A stretch of 64,000 nt of DNA from Halomarina halobia (GCF_029338575.1 NZ_CP119992.1:682001-746000); one strand, 5' to 3'; positions 25,808-33,545 are shown, counted from the first letter of the stretch. The notes: generated by a model from the sequence alone, not told the origin. Numbers and translations are program-made.

Positions 25808-26375
25808 GAGAGTCAATACACCGGATTCGCCCATGACTGTTTTGGCCCTCACAAGTGAATCTCGGTCACCTCATAGAGGTGTGCACCACTGTCAGCGCAC
25901 CCGGGAGGAGAGCTCGGAGAGCTGTGTCACCGGCGTGGTAGTTATCACGGTAACCAATATTTCAATACTCGCCTGACGTGGATGAATCACCTCCGTCGTC
26001 TCTGGGATCAGCCGACGGGGACAGACGCCGTTCGAGTAGATTCCAGCCGTCGTTTATGTACGCGTCGAGGCCGATCGTGCGCCCAGTCGGGGTTTAATCC
26101 CCCCGATAGTCGGTCGCTGGGGGTGAGGTGGCGTGAAACTGCCGGACAACCGTCGAACGTTGTACGTACCGTTTTCGAACCGATCGGTCGCGTTCTCTCC
26201 ACTCCGCTAACTGTTCACGTCGGTGCCACGACGACGGTCATCCGTTGAAACGTGAGCGTATCGGCGCCGTTTAATTTTATTTGTCCTATAACATGTCGGA
26301 GTGGATAACAAATACGGAACCGACCGACCGACCTCACGTCGGCGTCGATAAGGATGCCGACGGACCAAGATAATC
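25808..26375. other. Upstream region of first repeat-protein gene, duplicated segment
   Basis: No gene is seen. From about 26091 onward this sequence is collinear with 27264-27546 (offset 1,171-1,173 bp). Matching blocks are GGTTTAATCC/GGTTTAGTCC, GTGAAAC...GGGCAACC-like, CCGATCGG, GAGCGTATCGG, AACATGTC and ATAACAAATACGG. It therefore holds the promoter and 5' leader of the first repeat-protein gene. An A/T-rich box lies at 26271-26292, and a 9-bp hairpin occurs at 26338-26361. Confidence 0.65.
26338..26361 (+). promoter_or_regulatory. Leader hairpin before repeat-protein gene 1
   Basis: GTCGGCGTC pairs with GATGCCGAC across a six-base GATAAG loop, giving a nine-pair stem with one G-U. It ends 14 nt before the ATG at 26376. 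The second paralogue has the equivalent hairpin at exactly the same distance, with pairing-preserving changes. A GGA stretch follows the stem, 12-14 nt before the start. Confidence 0.62.
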
Positions 26376-26816
26376 ATGTTCGGAAAGAACTCTCGACGAC
26401 TCGTCATCCTGGCCGTGGTCGCCATGATCGCCCTCGGCGGCGTGGGTGCGGTCTCGGCGGACGGTGACCACACCAAGAAACAGCAGACGAAGTGTATCTC
26501 GTTCTTTAACGACCAGGACCAGGACCAGAACAACTTCCAGGCGCAGGCCCAGCAGCAGAGCGGCGCGTTCAACGACCAGGACCAGGATCAGAACAACCTC
26601 CAGGCGCAGGCCCAGAAGCAGTGTGGCGTGTTCAACGACCAGGAGCAAGAACAGAACAACTTCCAGGCGCAGGCCCAGCAGCAGAGCGGCGCGTTCAACG
26701 ACCAGGATCAGGACCAGCGTAACACGCAGCTCCAGGCTCAGAGCCAGAGCGGCGTCGGTAACACCCAGAGCCAGTCCCAGTCCAACACCCAGGTGCAGGC
26801 GCAGTCTCAGGGCTGA
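26376..26816 (+). CDS. Secreted Gln-rich 21-residue repeat protein, curlin-like (four repeats)
   Basis: A 146-residue protein. Residues 1-28 are a signal peptide: NSRRLVIL twin-arginine-like start, hydrophobic core, and a likely cut after VSA. After a short Lys-rich linker with C40, residues 45-128 are four exact 21-residue repeats of the form NDQDQDQNNFQAQAQ followed by QQSGAF. A degenerate fifth repeat rich in Gln and Ser ends the chain. Each full repeat holds Q-S/C-G-x-x-N, matching the curlin consensus Q-x-G-x-x-N, and strands where Gln alternates with D/A. That is the pattern expected of stacked beta-arches in functional amyloid. One Cys occurs in repeat 2. The DNA repeats in 63-bp units. 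Its tandem paralogue lies 0.7 kb downstream. Confidence 0.85.
   Translation: MFGKNSRRLVILAVVAMIALGGVGAVSADGDHTKKQQTKCISFFNDQDQDQNNFQAQAQQQSGAFNDQDQDQNNLQAQAQKQCGVFNDQEQEQNNFQAQAQQQSGAFNDQDQDQRNTQLQAQSQSGVGNTQSQSQSNTQVQAQSQG
26508..26759 (+). repeat. Four in-frame 63-bp tandem repeats
   Basis: Four consecutive 63-bp units encode the 21-residue repeats. Units differ at few positions, and one block (CAGAAGCAGTGTGGCGTGTT and neighbours) is identical in the second paralogue, a sign of recent copying between the two genes. Confidence 0.85.
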
Positions 26817-26846
26817 CGATCCCGAACGGACCGTCGTGTAACCGCC

Positions 26847-26851
26847 TTTTT
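26847..26851 (+). terminator. T-run after repeat-protein gene 1
   Basis: A five-T run on the coding strand about 30 nt after the stop codon. The paralogue has a T-run at a similar distance (28138-28142). Oligo-T tracts are the usual archaeal termination signal. Confidence 0.45.
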
Positions 26852-27509
26852 CGACCGACGCGATAGCGGTCCGAGATCTCGACCACCGGAGGGGCGTCGC
26901 TCCGTGAACGACCTGTCTACTCCGGGAGCAGGGAGTCGAGGAGCGATCGGTACCACGACGGAACAGTCACCGGTGACCGCTTCCCCGGTCCGACCGCCGG
27001 TCCGGGAGCGTCGAGGTCTCTCACCGGCGAGCGTCGATCCCTCCCGCTGCAGGCACACTACTCTCGGCGTCTCCGGAGGAACCGCTTCCGGAGTCGTGAC
27101 ACTCCTCTGGTAGTTGTCCCGGTAGTGGAACCCTCAACGTTCCTTCATTACGGACTGATTCGTCATTGTTGTTCTCACGGTGCTAGAACGGGGAGAGAAC
27201 CCAATTCAGTAGGTCCACGGCGCCGAATATGTGGACCTTACGGACGTTCGGACGTCGGGTTGTGGTTTAGTCCCCGACGAGTCCCGACGCTCTCGGAGAA
27301 ACAGTGTGAAACCGTCGGGCAACCGCCACGTCCCGTATCTGTTCGGCTTCGGACCGATCGGACGTTCACCCCCGCTTCCGTAATTGATCAGTCCGCTATC
27401 ATAGCGACTGTCCTCCTTCGAACCGGGAGCGTATCGGTCACGTGGAAGTTTGTATTCTAAATAACATGTCTCGATGCATAACAAATACGGGACCCGCTAA
27501 TCCCCCTAC

Positions 27510-27532
27510 GTCGGTGTCGATAGGACGCCGGC
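27510..27532 (+). promoter_or_regulatory. Leader hairpin before repeat-protein gene 2
   Basis: GTCGGTGTC pairs with GACGCCGGC (nine pairs including two G-U) across a GATAG loop, ending 14 nt before the ATG at 27547. Compared with the first copy, substitutions at stem positions 2, 6 and 7 all keep pairing. A GGAG stretch follows the stem and could act as a ribosome-binding site. Confidence 0.62.
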
Positions 27533-27546
27533 GGAGCAACATAACC

Positions 27547-28107
27547 ATGTTTGGAAAGAACTCTCGACGGCTGATCATTCTAGCTGTTGTCGTGTCGCTC
27601 GCCCTCGCGGGGACGGCGGGTATGGCCGCAGCGGACCACAAGAAGAGCGCGAAGAAGTGTCCGGCGTTCTTTAACTACCAGGACCAGGACCAGTACAACC
27701 TCCAGGCGCAGGCTCAGCAGCAGAGCGGTGCCTTCAACTACCAGGACCAGGATCAGAAGAGCCTCCAGGCGCAGGCCCAGAAGCAGTGTGGCGTGTTCAA
27801 CGACCAGGAGCAGAACCAGCGTAACACGCAGCTCCAGGCTCAGAGCCAGAGCGGCGCGTTCAACTGGCAGGACCAGGACCAGCGTAACACGCAGCTCCAG
27901 GCCCAGAAGCAGAGCGGCGTGTTCAACGACCAGGAGCAGAACCAGAACAACTTCCAGGCGCAGGCCCAGAGCCAGAGCGGCGCGTTCAACTACCAGGACC
28001 AGGATCAGAACAACTTCCAGGCACAGGCTCAGCAGCAGAGCGGTGCCTTCAACACCCAGAGCCAGTCCCAGTCCAACACCCAGGTGCAGGCGCAGTCCCA
28101 GGGCTGA
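27547..28107 (+). CDS. Secreted Gln-rich 21-residue repeat protein, curlin-like (six repeats)
   Basis: A 186-residue paralogue of the preceding repeat protein. It has a near-identical signal peptide start (MFGKNSRRLIILAVV), a likely cut after AAA, and a Lys-rich linker with C38. Six 21-residue repeats occupy residues 43-168, followed by the same short Gln/Ser-rich end. The first repeat positions use Y, W or D (NYQDQDQ, NWQDQDQ, NDQEQNQ) and every repeat keeps Q-S/C-G-A/V-F-N or its end equivalent. Cys occurs in repeat 2 as in the paralogue. An in-frame ATG at 27442 would place the signal peptide inside the chain, so the start at 27547 is chosen. Export, probable self-assembly and surface or matrix location are inferences. 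Confidence 0.85.
   Translation: MFGKNSRRLIILAVVVSLALAGTAGMAAADHKKSAKKCPAFFNYQDQDQYNLQAQAQQQSGAFNYQDQDQKSLQAQAQKQCGVFNDQEQNQRNTQLQAQSQSGAFNWQDQDQRNTQLQAQKQSGVFNDQEQNQNNFQAQAQSQSGAFNYQDQDQNNFQAQAQQQSGAFNTQSQSQSNTQVQAQSQG
27673..28050 (+). repeat. Six in-frame 63-bp tandem repeats
   Basis: Six consecutive 63-bp units. Units encoding RNTQLQAQ occur twice in a row, and others match units of the first gene almost exactly, consistent with slippage or unequal recombination changing the repeat number. Confidence 0.85.
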
Positions 28108-28137
28108 AGTCCCGAGCGGTTCACGGCCCAACGGCGC

Positions 28138-28142
28138 TTTTT
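28138..28142 (+). terminator. T-run after repeat-protein gene 2
   Basis: A five-T run about 30 nt beyond the stop, matching the position of the T-run after the first paralogue. Confidence 0.45.
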
Positions 28143-28367
28143 CTACGGTTCGATGATCGGTCTACCCGACGAACCGAACGGCGCAGCTTCGCGAGCGAGA
28201 CGTCGACGAGTCGTCAGCTCGGTCGAAAAGCGGAACGCTTCGCCGACGGATCAGGGTGAATCACGCGACCCCAGCGTGTTAACGCGCGTTGCCACGAGCG
28301 ATAAAGGTGCGACTGGTGCGGCAGACGCGGTCGCTCGACGCCGCGCTGAACGGGGTGGAGGGGGCCG

Positions 28368-28529
28368 TCACTCGGATTCGAGGAGCTCGAGCTCCTCGGA
28401 CTCCGCTTCGGGTTCGGGTTCCGCTTCGGGCGATTCGACGATGGCGACTTCGCGGTCGTACTCGCGCTCGACGAGCTGATGTGCCTTGTCAGCGCCCTTG
28501 CGCTCGCGTCCGCGCTTGGTGTCTGCCAT
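28368..28529 (-). CDS. Small charged haloarchaeal protein
   Basis: A 53-residue protein with a basic N-terminal half (MADTKRGRERKGADKAHQLV) and a highly acidic Glu/Pro/Ser C-terminal half. The opposite charges and lack of hydrophobic core suggest a disordered protein that may bind nucleic acid or a protein partner. Short proteins with this start are seen in haloarchaea. The start at 28529 is preceded by an A/T-rich stretch; the longer upstream frame overlaps queC. It lies 86 bp downstream of the queC stop in the same direction. Confidence 0.62.
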   Translation of the reverse strand: MADTKRGRERKGADKAHQLVEREYDREVAIVESPEAEPEPEAESEELELLESE

Positions 28530-28615
28530 GAAGTGACATACCACTCCTCGAGGTATGAACCTTTCCGACCGCCGACCGCTTACCGGCGGCGGGTGTCGTC
28601 CGGTCGGTGAGAGGG

Positions 28616-29335
28616 TCACGCCCGCTCGGGGCGCTCGGCGTACTCGATCGGATCGCGCGCGCCGGCCGCGCGGAACGCCTCGAGGCGAAGGGCACAGGAG
28701 TCGCAGGTGCCGCAGGCCGGGGCCTCCTCGCGGTAGCAGGACCAGGTGTGTTCGAAGGGGACGCCGAGTTCGAGGCCCCGCTCCGCGATGTCGGTCTTCG
28801 ACCACTCGGCGAAGGGGGCCTCGACGCCGATCCGCGTGTCCGGCCTCGTCCCGACGTCGACGACGCGCTGGAACGCCTCGAAGAACTCGGGTCGGCAGTC
28901 GGGGTAGCCCGCGAAGTCCTCAGAGTGCGCGCCGACGAAGACTGCCTCCGCGCCCCGCGCCTCGGCGCAGGAGACGGCCATCGCGAGCAGGTTCGCGTTG
29001 CGGAAGGGGACGTACGTGGCGGGTACCGCCTCGCTCTCCGCGTCGGCGTCGGCGACGGCCATCGACTCGTCGGTGAGCGACGACCCGCCGATGCGCGCGA
29101 GGTGATCCGTTCGGACGTGCATGAAGTCCGCGGCGTCGGCTTCCGCCGCGAGCCTGCGGGCGCACTCGTACTCCTTCGTCTCGGTCCGCTGGCCGTAGGA
29201 GGTGTGAAGGAACAGGGGTTCGTAGCCCCGCGCCGTCGCCTCGTAGACGGCGGTCGCGCTGTCCATCCCTCCGGAGACGAGGACGACGGCGCGGGGTGCG
29301 GGGTCGGAGTCGGCGTCGGATTCGCTGTCGCTCAT
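28616..29335 (-). CDS. queC: 7-cyano-7-deazaguanine synthase
   Basis: A 239-residue ATP-dependent enzyme making preQ0 from 7-carboxy-7-deazaguanine, the precursor of archaeosine in tRNA. The PP-loop is VVLVSGGMDSATAVYEA (about residues 17-33). Family marks are PLFLHTSYGQRTETKEYECA, FRNANLLAMAVSCAEA and the C-terminal zinc site CYREEAPACGTCDSCALR with four Cys. A short acidic N-terminal extension is typical for haloarchaea. queE and queD follow upstream in the same direction, separated by ppc. Confidence 0.95.
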   Translation of the reverse strand: MSDSESDADSDPAPRAVVLVSGGMDSATAVYEATARGYEPLFLHTSYGQRTETKEYECARRLAAEADAADFMHVRTDHLARIGGSSLTDESMAVADADAESEAVPATYVPFRNANLLAMAVSCAEARGAEAVFVGAHSEDFAGYPDCRPEFFEAFQRVVDVGTRPDTRIGVEAPFAEWSKTDIAERGLELGVPFEHTWSCYREEAPACGTCDSCALRLEAFRAAGARDPIEYAERPERA

Positions 29336-29395
29336 GTCGCTCTCGTCGTCCGTCGGGCGGTCCCGGGCTTATCCCTTCGGGTGTTCGTGTCGGGG

Positions 29396-32083
29396 TCAGC
29401 CGGTGTTCTTCATCCCGGCGGCGATGCCCTGCACCGTGAGGCGGAGGGTCCGCTCGCCGACGGGCGTCCGGTCGGACCGGCCGAGGAGCGCCACCTGGAG
29501 GAGGTTGAGGGGGTCGACGCGGGGGTTGCGCTCGTGGAGGCTCTCGCGGAGCCACTCGCGGCTGAGCACGTCCTCGCGCTCGGTGACGGCGAGCACGAGT
29601 TCGACCGCGCGCTCGTACTCCTCCTCGAACTGGGGGAAGAACCGCTCGCGGTCGGCCTCGTCTGCGAGCTGGGCGTACTCGGCGGCGATCCCCATGTCGG
29701 TGCGGGCGAGCGCGAGCGCCGCGTTGTCGAGCATCGTCCCGAAGAACGGCCACTCGGCGTAGAGCTCCCGGAGGTCCTCGACCTCCCCGCCGTCGTCGAG
29801 GTAGGCGTCGAGCCCCGTCGCGAGGCCGTACCACCCCGGCAGGATGCACCGGGACTGCGTCCAGGAGAACACCCACGGGATCGCCCGGAGGTCCTCGACG
29901 GTCCGCTCGCCGCCCGAGCGCGAGGCGGGCCGCGAGCCGAGGTTCAGCCGCTCGATGACCGTGATGGGAGTCGTGTGCTCGAAGTAGCGGACGAACCCCT
30001 CGGTGTCGAGGAGGTCGCGGTACGCCGCTCGCGCGGCGGCCGCCATCGTCTCCATCGCGTCGCTCCAGTCCTCGGGGACGTACTCGACGCCGTGCCGGAG
30101 GGCGCGCTGTCGCGCGCGGAGCTGCGCGTTGAGCATCTGTTCGAGTTCGCGCTCGGCGATGTGGGGGTTGCCGTACTTCTCGGCGATGGCCTCGCCCTGC
30201 TCGGTGAAGCGGACGCTCCCCGTCACCGTCTCGGCGGGCAACGCGAGCAGCGCCTCGTTCATCGGCCCGCCGCCGCGGGAGATGGAGCCGCCGCGGCCGT
30301 GGAACAGCCGCAGGGTGACGCCGAACTCGTCAGCGATCTCCGCCAGGCGGCGCTGGTTCCGGTAGAGGTCCCAGTTGGCCGCGAGAAAGCCGTTCTCCTT
30401 GTTCGAGTCGGAGTAGCCGAGCATCACCTCCTGGGTGTCGCCGCGGGCGGCGAGGGCGGCACCGTACGCCTCGTTCTCGAACAGCGTCCCCATCAGCTCC
30501 CGCGCGCCCGAGAGCGCCGCCTCCGTCTCCAGCAGCGGAACGACGTCGACGGCGCAGTAGTCGGGCAGCTCGACGACGCCCGCCTGATCGGCCAGGAAGA
30601 GCACCTCGAGGACGTGACTCGGCTCCTCGGTCATGCTGATGCAGTAGGCGTCGACTGCATCGGGGCCGTACTCGTCCTGCCAGTCCGAGAGGCGGTCGAA
30701 GCGTTCGAACACGCGCGCCGCCGTCTCCGAGCACTCCGCCGTCTCCGAGAGGTCGACGACCGGGCGCTCCTGCAGGACGGCGTCGGTCAGCAGTTCGACG
30801 CGCTCGTCCTCGTCCAACTGGTCGTAGGCGACGCCGACGCGCCGGAACGCCTCCGTCACTGCCTCGGTGTGGCTGGCGCGGTGGTCGCGCAGGTCCAGGC
30901 TCGCCAGGTGGAGCCCGTACGTCTCGACCTGCCGCAGGATCGGATCGACGTGCGATCGCGCCACCGGCTCCGCGCCGTTCGCGGCGAGGCTCTCGCGCAG
31001 GACGCGGAGGTCGTCCACGAGCTCCGAGGCGCGCTCGTAGCCGCCGGGCCTGACGTCGTTCACGCGGTCGAGGCGCTCGCGCATCAGGCGGAGCTTCTGT
31101 CGGTACGGTTCGTTCGGGTAGCGGTCGCTGGCCGCCGCGGCGATGCCGGGGAAGCGGTCACTGTCGAGCGCGAGCGACCGCTCGAAGTCGCGCCCGACCC
31201 CGATGCGACGGCCGTCCTGGCTGAGGACGCCCGAGAGCGTCTTCAGCTCCTCGCGGTAGCGCTCCACCGCGACCTCGCGCTGGCGCTCGAGCACCTCCTC
31301 GGTCGTGTCGGGCGTGACGTAGGGGTTGCCGTCGCTGTCGCCGCCGGCCCACGAGCGGAAGGCGAACAGTTCGGGGACGTCGGTGTCGCCCAGTTCGTCC
31401 GACAGCGCCCGCTCGACCTCCTCGTACACCTCACCGACCACGTCGAGCAGGACGTTGTCGAGGTAGTAGAGCACGTTCCGCGCCTCGTCGGCGGGCGTCG
31501 GCCGTCGATCACGGACCTGCGCGGTCTGCCAGAGGCTCGTGACCGCGGCGCGGAGCGCGCGGTGGACGCGCTCGCGCTCCGCCTCTGTGAGGTTCCGCTC
31601 GTCGAGCGTCTCCAGGTAGCGCGCGATGTCCCACAGCTTCGCCTTCACCGTCTTGCGCCGGGCCTCCGTCGGGTGGGCCGTGAACGTCGGCGCGATGAAC
31701 ACGTCCGCCAGGATCTCGGGGACGAGATCGGGCGTCTCCGCCAGCTCCGCGGCCGCCGCGTCGAGGTCGTCCCCGAGCGTCCCCTCGTCGTCCGCGTCGC
31801 GGATGGCGCGCACCCGCTGGCGCTCCTCGGCGAGGTTGACGAGCTCGAAGTAGGTGGTGAACGCCCGCGCGACGGCGTTGGCCGTCTCCTGATCCGCCTC
31901 GCTCAGACTGTCTCGCAGCGCCTCGCGCGTCTCGGTCCGCCCGCGGCGGTAGTCGAGCGCCGCCTCGCGCGCCCCCACGACCGTCTCGAACGCCTCGGGC
32001 GGCTCCTGCGTTCGGATGACGTCCTCCAGCAGCGCCGTGAGATCGCTCACGTCCCGCTCCGCGTCTCTGTTGTGCGTAACCAT
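29396..32083 (-). CDS. ppc: Phosphoenolpyruvate carboxylase
   Basis: An 895-residue bacterial-type PEP carboxylase fixing bicarbonate onto PEP to give oxaloacetate. Signature regions are FTAHPTEARRKTV (catalytic His, about residue 130), SDSNKENGFLAANW, FHGRGGSISRGGGP, and the C-terminal LRLTVQGIAAGMKNTG ending with the family's invariant NTG. I start at MVTHNRD (32083); an ATG eight codons earlier (32107) is possible. It feeds the TCA cycle anaplerotically. It is placed between queC and queE but is unrelated in function. A perfect 12-bp palindrome lies 65 bp upstream of the start. Confidence 0.96.
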   Translation of the reverse strand: MVTHNRDAERDVSDLTALLEDVIRTQEPPEAFETVVGAREAALDYRRGRTETREALRDSLSEADQETANAVARAFTTYFELVNLAEERQRVRAIRDADDEGTLGDDLDAAAAELAETPDLVPEILADVFIAPTFTAHPTEARRKTVKAKLWDIARYLETLDERNLTEAERERVHRALRAAVTSLWQTAQVRDRRPTPADEARNVLYYLDNVLLDVVGEVYEEVERALSDELGDTDVPELFAFRSWAGGDSDGNPYVTPDTTEEVLERQREVAVERYREELKTLSGVLSQDGRRIGVGRDFERSLALDSDRFPGIAAAASDRYPNEPYRQKLRLMRERLDRVNDVRPGGYERASELVDDLRVLRESLAANGAEPVARSHVDPILRQVETYGLHLASLDLRDHRASHTEAVTEAFRRVGVAYDQLDEDERVELLTDAVLQERPVVDLSETAECSETAARVFERFDRLSDWQDEYGPDAVDAYCISMTEEPSHVLEVLFLADQAGVVELPDYCAVDVVPLLETEAALSGARELMGTLFENEAYGAALAARGDTQEVMLGYSDSNKENGFLAANWDLYRNQRRLAEIADEFGVTLRLFHGRGGSISRGGGPMNEALLALPAETVTGSVRFTEQGEAIAEKYGNPHIAERELEQMLNAQLRARQRALRHGVEYVPEDWSDAMETMAAAARAAYRDLLDTEGFVRYFEHTTPITVIERLNLGSRPASRSGGERTVEDLRAIPWVFSWTQSRCILPGWYGLATGLDAYLDDGGEVEDLRELYAEWPFFGTMLDNAALALARTDMGIAAEYAQLADEADRERFFPQFEEEYERAVELVLAVTEREDVLSREWLRESLHERNPRVDPLNLLQVALLGRSDRTPVGERTLRLTVQGIAAGMKNTG

Positions 32084-32147
32084 CCCTATCGTGGCAAGCT
32101 CACCCACGATTGAAAAGGCTGTGGGTTCGGGACACGTTCATGTAAAA

Positions 32148-32159
32148 CGATAGCTATCG
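32148..32159. promoter_or_regulatory. CGATAGCTATCG palindrome upstream of ppc
   Basis: A perfect 12-bp palindrome between queE and ppc (minus strand), about 65 bp before the ppc start and next to an A/T-rich stretch. It could be an operator; there is no other evidence. Confidence 0.3.
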
Positions 32160-32306
32160 AGCGATCTTCCCGAATATGCGTCCACTCAAATTGACGATGC
32201 GTTCGCATTCATCATTATCTTCCATCCCATACCGGATGGGCCGGTCGCGTAGTCGGCGCGTCGGCTCGCCGCGCCCGCCGACGAGGCGAGCCGGGCGCGC
32301 GAGGTG

Positions 32307-33083
32307 TCACGTCCCGGGCGCGTCGTTCCAGAGGTCGACGTGGAGCCGGGGCGTGTAGCGGAAGCCGTACTCCAGCGCGAGGTCGGCGACCTCGGTACGT
32401 CGCTCGGCCAGCGCCTCGCGGGTCGTCCCCTCGGGCATGAGCAGCACGTCGTCGTTCGGAACCGGCGCGGCCGCCGCCGCGCGCACCTCCTCGACGAGCG
32501 AGACGACTTCGGGCAGGTCGTCGGGACCGGTGACGACGAACTTCAGTTGCGTCTCGTAGTCCTCGACGAACCGCGCGAGCGACGCGAGGTCGATCCGCCG
32601 CGCCTCGTGGCGCTCGGTCCACGCGCCGGCGTCCGCGCCCTCCGGGGCGTTCTCGGGCGTCGGCGTGCTGGAGGCGAGTTTCGGGCTGACGCTCGCGAGG
32701 TCGATCGGCGCGTCGCGGTGGATCGTCCCGTTGGTCTCGACGGTGGTGTGGTAGCCCGCGTCGGCGAGTCGCTCCAGCAGCTCGACGCTCGCCTCGTGGA
32801 CGAGCGGCTCGCCGCCGGTGAGGACGACGTGCTCCGCGCGCTCGCGGGCGCGCACCTCCCTGAGCACGTCATCGACGGTCATCCGGGCGTGGGTCGGCTC
32901 CCAGGAGGTGTGATAGGAGTCGCAGAACCAGCACCGGAGGTTGCAGCCGCTCGTGCGGACGAACACTGAGGGGACGCCGGCGAGCTTCCCTTCCCCCTGC
33001 AGCGAGTAGAACAGCTCGTTGATCGGGAGGTCCCCCTCGTCGCCGGTGGCGGGCACCGTCTCGCGGTCGGCGTTGACGGGCAC
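32307..33083 (-). CDS. queE: 7-carboxy-7-deazaguanine synthase
   Basis: A 258-residue radical-SAM enzyme converting 6-carboxy-tetrahydropterin to 7-carboxy-7-deazaguanine. The 4Fe-4S motif C-x3-C-x2-C is seen in SGCNLRCWFCDSYHTSW (about residues 46-62). TGGEPLVHEASVELLERL and VETNGTI follow, as in QueE. NELFYSLQGEGKLAGVPSVFVR is the family N-terminus. Its stop is 224 bp upstream of ppc; its start lies 3 bp after the queD stop, so the two form an operon. Confidence 0.95.
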   Translation of the reverse strand: MPVNADRETVPATGDEGDLPINELFYSLQGEGKLAGVPSVFVRTSGCNLRCWFCDSYHTSWEPTHARMTVDDVLREVRARERAEHVVLTGGEPLVHEASVELLERLADAGYHTTVETNGTIHRDAPIDLASVSPKLASSTPTPENAPEGADAGAWTERHEARRIDLASLARFVEDYETQLKFVVTGPDDLPEVVSLVEEVRAAAAAPVPNDDVLLMPEGTTREALAERRTEVADLALEYGFRYTPRLHVDLWNDAPGT

Positions 33084-33086
33084 GGC

Positions 33087-33545
33087 TCAGCGCCCCGAGC
33101 AGAGCTCGCCCGTCTCGGCGACCGTGACGGACACCTCGGAAACCGTCTCCGGCAGGTGATCGCGCAGGCGCCCCTCCAGCACGACCGCCATCACCTCGGC
33201 GGTCGGGGGGTGTTCGAGCACCACGAGCGCGTCCCCGTCGCCCGAGGCCTCGAACGCCTCTATCAGCGGATCGCCCCGTTCGACGAGGAAGGCGTGATCC
33301 CACTCGTCGATCACGTCCGTCACCTCGCCCTTGTCCACGATCCACCCCTCCTCGGTGAGCTCGCCGCGCACCGTCACCGAGACCTCGTAGTTGTGGCCGT
33401 GCGGCCGCGAACACTTCCCGTCGTGGTGGAGCAGGCGGTGGCCCGCGCTGATGCGGATCGGTCGATCGCGCCCCACCCGCAGGACGCGCTCGCCGGCCGA
33501 CGCGAGCGCGTCCCGGTCCTGCTCTCCGAGTACTCCTTCGCCCAT
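33087..33545 (-). CDS. queD: 6-carboxy-tetrahydropterin synthase
   Basis: A 152-residue PTPS-family enzyme making 6-carboxy-tetrahydropterin from dihydroneopterin triphosphate. The zinc-binding His residues are in ISAGHRLLHHDG and RPHGHNYEVSV; the catalytic Cys is in DGKCSRPHGH. Later marks are GWIVDKGEVTDVIDEWDHAFLVE and LEHPPTAEVMAV. The length matches QueD plus a short N-terminal tail. It is the first gene of queD-queE. The divergent intergenic region contains a strong hairpin (33644-33688). Confidence 0.93.
   Translation of the reverse strand: MGEGVLGEQDRDALASAGERVLRVGRDRPIRISAGHRLLHHDGKCSRPHGHNYEVSVTVRGELTEEGWIVDKGEVTDVIDEWDHAFLVERGDPLIEAFEASGDGDALVVLEHPPTAEVMAVVLEGRLRDHLPETVSEVSVTVAETGELCSGR

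Larger units (their letters stand above)
26817..27546. other. Spacer and promoter between the two repeat-protein genes
   Basis: No gene is seen in 730 bp. A T-run (26847-26851) about 30 nt after the first gene resembles an archaeal terminator. A perfect 12-bp palindrome GTCACCGGTGAC lies at 26966-26977. From about 27264 the sequence is collinear with the upstream region of the first gene and carries the second promoter (A/T-rich box near 27451-27463) and leader hairpin. Frames crossing this region are Arg/Ser/Pro-rich and lack homology character. Confidence 0.6.

Noticed and set aside
25621..25976. Plus-strand ORFs antisense to the short ORF at 25670
   Set aside because: There is no haloarchaeal acidic character, no promoter geometry and no motif.
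26446..26841. Alternative plus-strand frames through the repeat-protein genes (Arg/Ser/Thr-rich)
   Set aside because: These are the repeats read out of frame. Only the frame with signal peptide, linker and Q-x-G-x-x-N repeats makes sense, and it is the one conserved between paralogues.
26508..28050. CRISPR array suspected from regular repeats
   Set aside because: The repeats are contiguous 63-bp in-frame coding units without unique spacers, and no cas genes are present in the window.
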